DNA of 64,000 nucleotides from a virus, in the IMG/VR virus record IMGVR_UViG_3300044615_001208, positions 1 through 64,000 of that record. One strand, given 5' to 3'. Below the pieces are notes generated by a model. That model made no database searches. It saw nothing but the letters and a program-made list of their open reading frames with translations, and was not told the DNA's origin. The first letter of the stretch is position 1; every line of letters begins with the position of its first letter. Positions 53,781-63,062 of the stretch are shown here, in pieces. Position numbers and translations under genes: made by a program.

Positions 53781-55010
53781 ATGAGTGCTAATTTAGATCA
53801 AGATAGGGTAAGATGGCCTGGGAGTGGTAGTAGTGTTACTCAAAACACTGTGCCATTTGGTTATTACTTAAGCGAAAGTTGTAACACAGGATCTGGCGAA
53901 ACTACTTTTGAAAATGATTGTAGTAGTAGTGCTATGTGGGCAGCAAAACGTTTGGGTTATCCTATTGTCGATATTGAAATGATCGATGTTAATTTTTATG
54001 CCTGTTTTGAAGAATCTGTATTGGAATATAACCGTGTAGTTAACGAATTCAACATCGTTAATAATATGGTAAATTTACAAGGATTACCACAAAACCAATA
54101 CAAAAATTTAACAGGTCTAGGAGTAAAAAGTACAGGATTGCCTTTTATAATTCAATTGAGCAAACAATATGGTGCAGAAGCACTTGTTGGTGGCGAATAT
54201 GAAGTTAAACGCAATTATATTACTGTCAGTGGCAGTGTTAATCCAAGCAGCACACAACAAGTTTATGACTTAAATCAATTGATTGGTAAAGATATTGAAC
54301 ACTTGACAGGCTCTCGTATCGAAGTTAAACGTGTATTTCACCAAAGACCGCCAGCAATTGCTCGTATTTATGATCCGTTTAGTATGACTGGTATGAGTTA
54401 TAGTAACGTACTAACAGAAATGGGATTTAGCGCATACAGTCCTGCTACACAATTCTTAATGACTCCGATCTTTGAAGACTTGGAACGTGTACAAGCTATT
54501 GAGTTTAATGATATGGTTCGTAAAAGCGCATATAGTTTTGAAATTCTAGGTAATAATAAGTTGAGAATATTTCCAATTCCAACCGACAATTTCAAAGTTT
54601 ATATAGATTATATAGTTGAAAGTGAACGTGATATTACCAACTTTTATAGTGGATCTCGTTATGAATACATTAGCGATCCAAGTGATATACCATACGAATA
54701 CTGTACATATTGTAAGATAAATCAACCAGGCAAACAGTGGATCAAGAAATATTTCTTGGCTTTGTGCAAAGAAACATTGGGACGTATATTACAAAAATAT
54801 AGTACAGTACCAATTCCAGGTGGCGAAGTAACTCTTGACGGTGCGGAGTTACGTTCTGAAGCCAAGGAGGAAAAAGACACATTGCTTGATAAATTGAGAG
54901 ATATGTTGGAAAAAACCTTGCGAGTCAATCAATTGGAAAATAAAGGTAAGGAAAGCGAAGAAATGAATAAGATGCTTTCCAGAGTACCACTACACATTTA
55001 TATAGGATAA
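53781..55010 (+). CDS. 13: Neck protein gp13-like (head completion), 409 aa
   Basis: Head-to-tail connector protein that closes the portal after packaging. The C-terminal third matches the T4 gp13 pattern: WIKKYFLALCKETLGRILQK, then YSTVPIPGGEVTLDGAELRS, then EAKEEKDTLLDKLRDMLEK. The N-terminal half has FYACFEESVLEYNRVVNEFN, also typical. Slightly longer than T4 gp13 (309). First of three consecutive neck/tail-terminus genes (gp13-gp14-gp15 order as in T4), separated from the next by three bases. Confidence 0.85.
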   Translation: MSANLDQDRVRWPGSGSSVTQNTVPFGYYLSESCNTGSGETTFENDCSSSAMWAAKRLGYPIVDIEMIDVNFYACFEESVLEYNRVVNEFNIVNNMVNLQGLPQNQYKNLTGLGVKSTGLPFIIQLSKQYGAEALVGGEYEVKRNYITVSGSVNPSSTQQVYDLNQLIGKDIEHLTGSRIEVKRVFHQRPPAIARIYDPFSMTGMSYSNVLTEMGFSAYSPATQFLMTPIFEDLERVQAIEFNDMVRKSAYSFEILGNNKLRIFPIPTDNFKVYIDYIVESERDITNFYSGSRYEYISDPSDIPYEYCTYCKINQPGKQWIKKYFLALCKETLGRILQKYSTVPIPGGEVTLDGAELRSEAKEEKDTLLDKLRDMLEKTLRVNQLENKGKESEEMNKMLSRVPLHIYIG

Positions 55011-55013
55011 TTT

Positions 55014-55583
55014 ATGGCAGCACCTGTATCACCACAATACCCTAAACAAAATCCAGCTTTTAAGCAATACTGGACATCTACACGTAAAGATGTGGGTATT
55101 TATAACAATAATTATTCTCCCGGTAGATACTTTTCTCCAAGAGATATAAATTTTTTGGGAAGTGTTAATTCTGAATTAATCGGTGATATAATCGAATGCG
55201 TTGTACAAGTATTTAAAATTGCAGCTTATGAAACCAATACCAATATCTACGGTGAAAGCAGTAGTGACAAGGGTAAGGTTTTTTACTCTGGTATAGACTT
55301 GAGTTGTTTGGTGCAACGTGAAGACATTAACACAGAAAATCAAGGATATGGACCTGATAGAAAACAAGATATTGTTTACAGATTTAGAGAACGTGATTGT
55401 ATTACCACGAACTATTTCCCAGAAATTGGCGATTTGGTGCTTTACAATGAACGTTATTATGAAATTGATAACGTAGTTCAAGAACAATTCTTGGGTGGTC
55501 ATCCTGATAAGTCTTGGAGTTTGATTGTTAATACTCATTACACAAGACTAAGCAAAATTAACCTAGTAGAAAGACAAACATAA
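55014..55583 (+). CDS. 14: Neck protein gp14-like, 189 aa
   Basis: Assigned to gp14 by order between gp13-like and gp15-like genes and by its content. It is a beta-rich protein with an IGDIIECVVQVFKIAAYET strand pair, ERDCITTNYFPEIGDLVLYN and YYEIDNVVQEQFLGGHPDKS, a pattern shared by neck proteins that bind the tail terminus (barrel with a surface loop). T4 gp14 is 256 residues, so this is a short version. Ends three bases before the next gene. Confidence 0.7.
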   Translation: MAAPVSPQYPKQNPAFKQYWTSTRKDVGIYNNNYSPGRYFSPRDINFLGSVNSELIGDIIECVVQVFKIAAYETNTNIYGESSSDKGKVFYSGIDLSCLVQREDINTENQGYGPDRKQDIVYRFRERDCITTNYFPEIGDLVLYNERYYEIDNVVQEQFLGGHPDKSWSLIVNTHYTRLSKINLVERQT

Positions 55584-55586
55584 TTT

Positions 55587-56975
55587 ATGTCTTGGGGTCC
55601 AAATACTAATACAAATCCGCCACCAAATCCTATTGAAAACGCATCTGCGCAATCAGATGTTAAAAAGTTCTATAATAGAGCCAACGCAACTCGTCGTGAT
55701 ACAGATAAACAAAAGAATTTTACTGTAACGTTATTGGACGTTGATACAGCTATTATCAACACATTAGATAGTACTTTAAGACTACAAGTAAACGATAATG
55801 GTGAAGTTGTCAAGGTGCCAATTATATATGGCAATCCAGAAAGATGGTTTGCTATGAAAAAGTTTGGTCATATCAGAGACAATCAAGGCAAAATATTGTT
55901 GCCAGCTGTTATGATTCGTAGAAAAAGTGTAGAAAATAACAAAGATCTTGCAACATTTAATCGTTATTTGAGTTATGAAACCATAATGAATTATAGCGAG
56001 AAAAACAAATATGACAGATTTGATTTGATGAACAAAGGTGCGTTTGCAAGCAAGCCAACCAAACAAATTTACAGTGTAAGTTTACCAGTTCAAGTAAATA
56101 TTACATACGAATGTATCATTTGGACTGATTATGTAGATCAAAACAATAAGCTGTTGGAACAAATCAATTATGCAGCTAAAGATTACTGGGGAGACGCAGA
56201 AAGATTTAAGTTCAGAGCCAGAATAGACAGTTATAGCATCGAACAAGAAATCAATGAAGGTGAAGATCGTAATATCAAAACATCATTTGATATAAATGTC
56301 AATGCATATTTGTTAAATGAAAATTACATAACAAATTTAGACGGGGTAAAAAATACCACTCAAAAGCTATTTACAGTAAGAAAAGTAATGTTGCAAGAAA
56401 ATGCAATTGCTAGTGCAGGTGAAATGGAAAACATTTCAAACAATATTATTAAGAATAGCAACAATTTAAAAGATAGTCCATTGGATTACACAGATGTAAC
56501 AGGTCAAGGTACAATGGCACTAAACGTAAATAAAGTAACAAATTTAGACGGATATAATAAAATACAACCCAGTTTTGAAGGTGTTACCAAAACACCATTT
56601 CATCCAGCTCCAAAATCTATCACCGATTATGGAGAAAATGGTTGGTTAGCATATGATTCTAAATATATCTATGTTTATCAATATCCAGCGGGGTGGTTAA
56701 AAAGAGAAATTGCTACATTTGATTATGACTATAATAGTCAAACCTATATCAGTGGATACGATTGCAATGGCAATCCTATTTACACAACTGCAAATAAAAG
56801 ACCAATAAATACCGCTTTTAGAGTATTTCAAAGATTTCCTGACAAATTCTATCATCAAGTACCATATCAATCATCAGATTATGGTGAAGATGGTTGGGTA
56901 AGCTACGACGGTAATTATTTTTATATATACAGCGCAGGACAGTGGAGAAGAATACCAATTTCTCTATTTAATTAA
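55587..56975 (+). CDS. 15: Tail terminus/sheath stabiliser gp15-like with two C-terminal YG-GW repeats, 462 aa
   Basis: Residues about 45-245 follow T4 gp15: VPIIYGNPERWFAMKKFG, LPAVMIRRKSV, KQIYSVSLPVQVNITYECII, ARIDSYSIEQEINEGEDRNI and TSFDINVNAYLL. This ring caps the tail tube and sheath at the head end. T4 gp15 is 272 residues; the extra 190 include two copies of a short module, SITDYGENGWLAYDSKYIYV (about 344-363) and SSDYGEDGWVSYDGNYFYIY (about 430-449), that also occurs in the DNRLRE protein at 6337-8004. The module is Tyr/Trp/Gly-rich and may be a surface-exposed or carbohydrate-binding unit. Confidence 0.75.
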   Translation: MSWGPNTNTNPPPNPIENASAQSDVKKFYNRANATRRDTDKQKNFTVTLLDVDTAIINTLDSTLRLQVNDNGEVVKVPIIYGNPERWFAMKKFGHIRDNQGKILLPAVMIRRKSVENNKDLATFNRYLSYETIMNYSEKNKYDRFDLMNKGAFASKPTKQIYSVSLPVQVNITYECIIWTDYVDQNNKLLEQINYAAKDYWGDAERFKFRARIDSYSIEQEINEGEDRNIKTSFDINVNAYLLNENYITNLDGVKNTTQKLFTVRKVMLQENAIASAGEMENISNNIIKNSNNLKDSPLDYTDVTGQGTMALNVNKVTNLDGYNKIQPSFEGVTKTPFHPAPKSITDYGENGWLAYDSKYIYVYQYPAGWLKREIATFDYDYNSQTYISGYDCNGNPIYTTANKRPINTAFRVFQRFPDKFYHQVPYQSSDYGEDGWVSYDGNYFYIYSAGQWRRIPISLFN

Positions 56976-57032
56976 ATATAATTAATATTTATGTTTTTAA
57001 CACTTACACGGTGTTACTTAACCGTATCGTTA

Positions 57033-57040
57033 TATTTATA
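57033..57040 (+). promoter_or_regulatory. TATTTATA motif, candidate late promoter of the fibre gene
   Basis: Exact TATTTATA four bases before the ATG at 57045, in the 69-base gap after the gp15-like gene. The upstream part of this gap (ACACGGTGTTACTTAACCGT) contains short complementary pieces that may form a weak hairpin. Confidence 0.42.
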
Positions 57041-57044
57041 AGAA

Positions 57045-60000
57045 ATGTCAACATTAAAGAAAGATCCATGCGAGGTTTCTCCAATAAAATTGGATAATGC
57101 TCTGTATGATTATAAAAAATTAACAGCGACTTTTAAAGATCCTACCACAGAGCTGTTTCTTAAAATAATCGACGAATTACGTAAAATTATTTATTGTCGA
57201 ACCAGTTCTCAGTTTTTCAACAATGTTGCTACTAAACAAATACCATGCGATCAAAAATCAAAAACTTGGGTATTTGATCATAATTTAAACTCAGATCTAG
57301 TATTAATTCAAACATACGACGAGAATTTCAATCAATTAATACCAGAAACAATAGTACTCAATAATGATAATACCGCAACCATAACTTTTTCGTTTGATGC
57401 ATGCGGATACATCATAGGTGTAAGCGGTAATATCAGCACCAGTGGTACTTCAGGCACAGGCACCAGTGGTAGTAGTGGTAGTAGCGGAGAAAAAGGATCA
57501 GCTGGATCAAGCGGAACAAGCAATACAAGCGGCACAAGCGGTACAAGCACATCTTCAGGTACCAGTGGTAGTCAAGGCACAAGCGGTACAAATGGTGAGG
57601 GTGGTAGTAGCGGTCAAAGTGGCGATATAGGAACCAGTGGAACTAGTGGAGAAAATGGAAGCAGTGGTACAAGCGGTAGTAGTGGTTTATTAGATGGATC
57701 AAGCGGATCAAGTGGTACAAGTACTACAAGCGGTACAACCGGCACAAGTGGCACAAGAGGATCAAGCGGTAGATCAGGCACCAGTGGAAGCAGCGGAACA
57801 AGTGGTAGTAGCGGAACAAGTGGTACTAGTGGTACAAGTGGTACCAGTGGTACAAGTGGCACAAACGGTACTAGTGGTAGCAGTGGCACCAGTGGTACAA
57901 GCGGATCTAGTGGCACAAGTGGTACAAATGGATCAAGTGGTACAAGTGGTAGCAGCGGATCAAGTGGTACAAGTGGATCAAGTGGTACAAGTGGTACAAG
58001 CGGATCTAGTGGCACCAGTGGTACTAGTGGTACGAGTGGTACCAGTGGGTCAAGTGGATCGAGCGGATCTAGTGGCACAAGTGGCACATCTGGTATAAGT
58101 GGAAGCAGTGGTTCAAACGGCACAAGCGGCACAAATGGCACCAGTGGCACAAGTGGTACTAGTGGAACAAGTGGTACAAGTGGTACAAGCGGTACAAGTG
58201 GATCATCTGGTAATAGTGGATCATCCGGTAGTAATGGGACAAATGGCACCAGTGGTACAAGCGGCACAAGTGGTACAAGCGGTACTAGTGGTACAAGCGG
58301 AACAAGTGGTACAAGTGGTACAAGCGGTACAAGCGGTACTAGTGGATCAAGTGGATCAAGTGGGTCAAGTGGATCAAATGGTACAAACGGCACTAATGGT
58401 ACAAATGGCACTAGTGGTACAAGCGGCACTAGCGGTACAAGTGGTACCAGTGGTACAAGTGGATCAAGTGGGTCAAGTGGGTCAAGTGGGTCAAGTGGAT
58501 CAAGTGGATCTAATGGAACAAATGGTACCAGTGGTACAAATGGTACCAGTGGTACTAGCGGAACAAGTGGTACAAGCGGTACTAGCGGATCAAGTGGTTC
58601 AAGTGGTTCAAGTGGGTTAAGTGGTTCAAGTGGTTCATCTGGTACTAGCGGATCGTCTGGCAGTAGCGGAACAAGTGGATCTAATGGCACAAACGGCACA
58701 AGTGGTACTAGCGGCACAAGTGGTACTAGCGGCACAAGTGGTACTAGCGGCACAAGTGGATCAAGTGGATCAAGTGGTACTAGTGGATCAAATGGTACAA
58801 GCGGATCTAACGGCACAAATGGCACAAGTGGATCAAATGGTACAAGTGGAACGAGTGGTACAAGCGGTACAAGTGGTAGTAGTGGAACAAGTGGTACAAG
58901 TGGTAGTAGTGGAACAAGTGGATCAAATGGCACAAGTGGTACTAGCGGATCAAACGGCACAAGTGGATCTAATGGCACAAGTGGTACTAGTGGTACAAGC
59001 GGTACTAGTGGTACAAGCGGTACTAGTGGATCGAGTGGATCAAGTGGATCAAGTGGATTAAGCGGTTCAAGTGGATCATCTGGTACTAGCGGATCAAGTG
59101 GATCATCTGGTACCAGCGGATCCAATGGAACGAATGGAACAAGTGGATCGTCCGGTACTAGCGGATCAAGTGGATCGTCTGGTACTAGCGGATCAAGTGG
59201 ATCATCCGGTACAAGTGGATCTAATGGAACAAGTGGTACTAGCGGATCTAACGGTACCAGTGGTAGCAGTGGCACAAGTGGTACAAGCGGATCAAGTGGT
59301 ACTAGCGGTACAAGTGGATCAAGTGGATCAAGTGGTTCAAGTGGTTCAAGCGGATCAAGTGGCAGTAGTGGTACTAGTGGATCAAACGGTACTAGTGGTA
59401 CAAGCGGTACAAACGGTACTAGTGGTTCAAGTGGTTCAAGTGGATTAAGTGGATCAAGTGGATCATCTGGTACAAGCGGATCAAGCGGTAGTAGTGGATC
59501 ATCTGGTACAAGCGGATCTAATGGTACAAGCGGTAGTAGTGGATCAAATGGTACCAGTGGCACAAGTGGCACAAGTGGTACAAGTGGATCTAATGGTACA
59601 AGCGGTAGTAGTGGCACAAGCGGTAGTAGTGGATCATCTGGAACAAGTGGATCTAATGGCACAAGCGGTACAAGTGGTAGCAGTGGATCTTCTGGTATAA
59701 GTGGTAGTAGTGGAACGAGTGGCACAAGCGGTAGTAGTGGAACAAGTGGTAGTAGTGGATCAAATGGCACAAGCGGATCAAATGGTACTAATGGTACTAA
59801 CGGTACTAACGGTACAAGTGGTACATCTGGTAGTAGTGGAACAAGTGGTACTAGTGGAACAAGTGGATCATCTGGAACAAGCGGATCTAATGGTACAAGT
59901 GGAACAAGTGGGTCAAACGGTACAAGCGGTAGTAGTGGAACAAGCGGTACTAGTGGTACTAGTGGCACAAGTGGTACTAGTGGCACAAGTGGTACTAGTG

Positions 60001-63000
60001 GATCATCTGGTATAAGTGGAACAAGCGGATCAAACGGCACAAGTGGTACAAGCGGATCAAACGGCACAAGTGGTACAAGCGGTACTAGTGGCACAAGTGG
60101 TACAAGCGGTACTAGTGGCACAAGCGGTACAAGTGGTAGTAGTGGATCAAGTGGTACTAGTGGATCAAATGGCACAAGCGGCACAAGCGGCACTAGTGGT
60201 ACTAGTGGTACGAGCGGATCTAATGGCACAAGCGGTACTAGTGGAACAAGTGGATCTAATGGCACAAGTGGTACAAGCGGCACAAGTGGTACAAGTGGGT
60301 CAAGTGGATCAAATGGTACAAGTGGGTCAAGTGGATCAAGCGGTACAAGTGGGTCAAATGGATCAAGCGGTACAAGTGGATCTAATGGCACAAGTGGCAC
60401 AAGTGGTAGTAGTGGATCTTCTGGTATAAGTGGCAGCAGTGGTACAAATGGAACAAGCGGCACCAGTGGCGTAAGTGAATCAAGTGGATCAAGTGGAAGC
60501 AGTGGTACTAGTGGCACAAGTGGATCCAACGGTACAAGTGGCAGTAGTGGTACAAGTGGTACAAGTGGTAGTAGTGGTACAAGTGGATCAAATGGAAGCA
60601 GTGGCACAAGTGGAAGCAGTGGTACTAGTGGCACAAGTGGATCTAACGGTACAAGTGGTACTAGTGGTACTAGTGGTACTAGTGGTACAAGCGGTACTAG
60701 TGGTAGTAGCGGATCGTCTGGTATAAGTGGGTCAAGTGGATCAAGTGGCACAAGTGGTACAAGCGGATCGAACGGCACCAGTGGGTCAAGTGGATCAAGT
60801 GGATCAAGTGGCACAAGCGGATCAAGTGGATCAAGTGGTACAAGCGGATCTAACGGTACAAGCGGATCTAACGGTACAAGTGGCACAAGTGGATCCAACG
60901 GTACAAGTGGTAGTAGCGGATCGTCTGGTATAAGTGGTAGCAGTGGAACAAACGGCACCAGTGGTACAAGTGGCACAAGTGGTATAAGCGGATCAAACGG
61001 TACAAGTGGTAGTAGCGGATCGTCTGGTACTAGCGGATCAAGTGGATCTAACGGTACAAGTGGTACAAATGGTACTAGTGGCACAAGCGGTACAAGTGGA
61101 TCTAATGGTACCAGTGGTAGCAGTGGCACAAGTGGTACAAGCGGATCAAGTGGTACTAGTGGCACAAGCGGAACAAGTGGAACAAGCGGCAGTAATGGAT
61201 CAAGTGGCACAAGTGGTATAAGTGGGTCAAATGGTACTAGTGGCACAAGCGGTACTAGTGGTAGTAGCGGATCGTCTGGTGTAAGTGGATCAAGTGGATC
61301 AAGTGGGTCAAGTGGGTCAAGTGGATCAAGTGGGTCAAGTGGATCAAGTGGTACAAGTGGATCAAGTGGGTCAAATGGTACTAGTGGCACAAGCGGAACA
61401 AGTGGATCAAGTGGGAGCAGTGGTACCAGTGGCACTAGTGGTACGAGTGGATCAAATGGTACCAGTGGAACGAGTGGAACAAGTGGTATAAGTGGGTCAA
61501 ATGGTACAAATGGTACTAGTGGCACAAGTGGAACAAGTGGATCAAGTGGTAGCAGTGGTACTAATGGTACTAGTGGTACAAGTGGTATAAGCGGATCAAA
61601 TGGCACCAGTGGAACAAGCGGAACAAGTGGTACCAGTGGTACTAGTGGTAGCAGTGGTACAAGCGGATTTAGTCGTGATAGTGGTAGCAGTGGTAATAGT
61701 GCCACAAGTGGTAGTAGTGGTACAAGTGGTAGTAGCGGTACAAGTGGAACAAGTGGTAGCAGTGGTCAAAACGGAACAAGCGGAACAAATGGAACGAGTG
61801 GCACTAGCGGAACAAGTGGAACTAGTGGTAGCAGTGGTAGCAGTGGTATTAGTGGTAGCAGTGGTAGAAATGGAACCAGTGGTACAAGTGGCACAAGCGG
61901 AACAAGCGGAACAAGTGGTACTAGTGGTAGCAGTGGTACAAGCGGATTTAGTCGTGATAGTGGTAGCAGCGGTAATAGTGCCACAAGTGGTAGTAGTGGT
62001 ACAAGTGGTAGTAGCGGTACAAGTGGAACAAGTGGTAGCAGCGGTCAAAACGGAACAAGCGGTACTAGTGGCACAAGCGGAACCAGTGGTAGTAGTGGTA
62101 GTAGTGGTAGCAGTGGTACAAGTGGTACAAGTGGTACGAGTGGTCGAAATGGAACCAGTGGTACAAGTGGTACAAGCGGAACCAGTGGTACAAGTGGAAG
62201 TAGTGGTACAAGCGGATTTAGTCGTGATAGTGGTAGCAGCGGTAATAGTGCCACAAGTGGTAGTAGTGGTACAAGTGGTAGTAGTGGAACGAGCGGCACA
62301 AGTGGTAGTAGCGGTCAAAACGGAACAAGTGGAACAAACGGAACAAGTGGCACAAGTGGAACGAGCGGAACAAGTGGTAGCAGTGGCACAAGTGGTCGAA
62401 ATGGAACCAGTGGAACAAGTGGTAGCAGTGGTACGAGTGGCACAAGCGGAACGAGTGGTAGTAGTGGTACTGTTGGTACAAGTGGAACAAGTGGTGTAAG
62501 TGCTGGTGGAGGTGCTAGTGCTAGTAGTGGAAGTAGTGGTATAAGTGGAACTAGTGGTAGCAGTGGTACGAGTGGCACTAGTGGTATTAGTGCTCCTAGT
62601 GGTACCAGTGGAATTAGTGGTGGTAGTTTTACTGATCAGCCTAATTATTTGGTAAAAACTACTGGTCTTACTACGTTACAGAGTGTTAATTTTTTAAGTG
62701 TGGATGGTACTACATTAACAGTTGTTGGAACTGTTAGTGCTACTACATTGATAGAAACGTCTAGTGAAAATACTAAAACGGATATTATGCCTTTATTGCC
62801 GCCGCAATTGGACAAGATTGTGTTATTGAATCCGGTGACATTTAGGTATAAGAACAACAATGAATTTAGTATTGGTTTGATAGCTGAAGAGGTTGTGAAG
62901 ATATATCCTGAATTTGTTAGTTATGATGAGTTGGGTAATATATCTGGTATAAATTATAGTAAATTGACAGCTGTATTGATACAGGGTGTTAAAGAATTGA

Positions 63001-63053
63001 AGCAGATAGTTGATGAACAACAAATAACAATAAATCGATTGATAAATAAATAA
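57045..63053 (+). CDS. Collagen-like Gly-Ser-Thr fibre protein with C-terminal S74-type chaperone, 2002 aa
   Basis: Giant tail or head fibre. Residues 1-125 form an N-terminal attachment domain. From about residue 130 to 1860 nearly every third residue is Gly in G-(T/S)-S triplets, with G-S-N, G-T-N and rare I, V, Q, R or F variants and no Pro, a collagen-like triple-helix repeat. The last 140 residues are a beta domain (LVKTTGLTTLQSVNFLSVDG) and then an intramolecular chaperone of the peptidase S74 type: SSENTKTDIMPLLPPQLDKI, VTFRYKNNNEFSIGLIAEEV, and a helical end (LIQGVKELKQIVDEQQ). The Ser-Lys pair of the autoproteolytic site appears kept (S-x-x-x-x-K). Ser and Thr make up most non-Gly positions, so it is a plausible acceptor for the O-glycosylation genes at 23114-28230. 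Confidence 0.88.
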   Translation: MSTLKKDPCEVSPIKLDNALYDYKKLTATFKDPTTELFLKIIDELRKIIYCRTSSQFFNNVATKQIPCDQKSKTWVFDHNLNSDLVLIQTYDENFNQLIPETIVLNNDNTATITFSFDACGYIIGVSGNISTSGTSGTGTSGSSGSSGEKGSAGSSGTSNTSGTSGTSTSSGTSGSQGTSGTNGEGGSSGQSGDIGTSGTSGENGSSGTSGSSGLLDGSSGSSGTSTTSGTTGTSGTRGSSGRSGTSGSSGTSGSSGTSGTSGTSGTSGTSGTNGTSGSSGTSGTSGSSGTSGTNGSSGTSGSSGSSGTSGSSGTSGTSGSSGTSGTSGTSGTSGSSGSSGSSGTSGTSGISGSSGSNGTSGTNGTSGTSGTSGTSGTSGTSGTSGSSGNSGSSGSNGTNGTSGTSGTSGTSGTSGTSGTSGTSGTSGTSGTSGSSGSSGSSGSNGTNGTNGTNGTSGTSGTSGTSGTSGTSGSSGSSGSSGSSGSSGSNGTNGTSGTNGTSGTSGTSGTSGTSGSSGSSGSSGLSGSSGSSGTSGSSGSSGTSGSNGTNGTSGTSGTSGTSGTSGTSGTSGSSGSSGTSGSNGTSGSNGTNGTSGSNGTSGTSGTSGTSGSSGTSGTSGSSGTSGSNGTSGTSGSNGTSGSNGTSGTSGTSGTSGTSGTSGSSGSSGSSGLSGSSGSSGTSGSSGSSGTSGSNGTNGTSGSSGTSGSSGSSGTSGSSGSSGTSGSNGTSGTSGSNGTSGSSGTSGTSGSSGTSGTSGSSGSSGSSGSSGSSGSSGTSGSNGTSGTSGTNGTSGSSGSSGLSGSSGSSGTSGSSGSSGSSGTSGSNGTSGSSGSNGTSGTSGTSGTSGSNGTSGSSGTSGSSGSSGTSGSNGTSGTSGSSGSSGISGSSGTSGTSGSSGTSGSSGSNGTSGSNGTNGTNGTNGTSGTSGSSGTSGTSGTSGSSGTSGSNGTSGTSGSNGTSGSSGTSGTSGTSGTSGTSGTSGTSGSSGISGTSGSNGTSGTSGSNGTSGTSGTSGTSGTSGTSGTSGTSGSSGSSGTSGSNGTSGTSGTSGTSGTSGSNGTSGTSGTSGSNGTSGTSGTSGTSGSSGSNGTSGSSGSSGTSGSNGSSGTSGSNGTSGTSGSSGSSGISGSSGTNGTSGTSGVSESSGSSGSSGTSGTSGSNGTSGSSGTSGTSGSSGTSGSNGSSGTSGSSGTSGTSGSNGTSGTSGTSGTSGTSGTSGSSGSSGISGSSGSSGTSGTSGSNGTSGSSGSSGSSGTSGSSGSSGTSGSNGTSGSNGTSGTSGSNGTSGSSGSSGISGSSGTNGTSGTSGTSGISGSNGTSGSSGSSGTSGSSGSNGTSGTNGTSGTSGTSGSNGTSGSSGTSGTSGSSGTSGTSGTSGTSGSNGSSGTSGISGSNGTSGTSGTSGSSGSSGVSGSSGSSGSSGSSGSSGSSGSSGTSGSSGSNGTSGTSGTSGSSGSSGTSGTSGTSGSNGTSGTSGTSGISGSNGTNGTSGTSGTSGSSGSSGTNGTSGTSGISGSNGTSGTSGTSGTSGTSGSSGTSGFSRDSGSSGNSATSGSSGTSGSSGTSGTSGSSGQNGTSGTNGTSGTSGTSGTSGSSGSSGISGSSGRNGTSGTSGTSGTSGTSGTSGSSGTSGFSRDSGSSGNSATSGSSGTSGSSGTSGTSGSSGQNGTSGTSGTSGTSGSSGSSGSSGTSGTSGTSGRNGTSGTSGTSGTSGTSGSSGTSGFSRDSGSSGNSATSGSSGTSGSSGTSGTSGSSGQNGTSGTNGTSGTSGTSGTSGSSGTSGRNGTSGTSGSSGTSGTSGTSGSSGTVGTSGTSGVSAGGGASASSGSSGISGTSGSSGTSGTSGISAPSGTSGISGGSFTDQPNYLVKTTGLTTLQSVNFLSVDGTTLTVVGTVSATTLIETSSENTKTDIMPLLPPQLDKIVLLNPVTFRYKNNNEFSIGLIAEEVVKIYPEFVSYDELGNISGINYSKLTAVLIQGVKELKQIVDEQQITINRLINK
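57430..62620 (+). repeat. Long coding tandem repeat of 9-base GGx-(A/T)CN-AGY units (collagen-like)
   Basis: About 5.2 kb of degenerate 9-base units (typically GGTACAAGT, GGATCAAGT, GGCACAAGC and mixtures), all in frame in the fibre gene. Wobble positions vary widely, so neighbouring units are rarely identical for long. The opposite strand is stop-free for over 4 kb as a side effect (a VPLVPLDPL-like frame). Confidence 0.93.
61646..62332 (+). repeat. Three near-identical copies of a ~140-base block in the fibre gene
   Basis: Copies at about 61646-61785, 61921-62063 and 62194-62332, each starting with GGTACAAGCGGATTTAGTCG and ending with GGTCAAAACGGAACAAG. They encode SGFSRDSGSSGNSATSGSSG and a following SGQNG. 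They are far more alike than the rest of the repeat, pointing to recent duplication. Confidence 0.85.
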
Positions 63054-63062
63054 TTATATTAT

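Noticed and set aside
57614-61705. Minus-strand open frame of about 1360 codons reading VPLVPLDPL repeats
   Set aside because: It is the mirror of the collagen-like repeat: GGx-ACN-AGY units cannot form stops on that frame. No start signal, and the composition is an artefact.
57442-62499. Plus-strand shifted frames rich in VVQADQVVQ and similar
   Set aside because: Out-of-frame readings of the same 9-base repeat; the fibre frame has clear N- and C-terminal domains and they do not.
57430-62620. CRISPR-like array
   Set aside because: Repeats are contiguous, in frame and degenerate, with no unique spacers.
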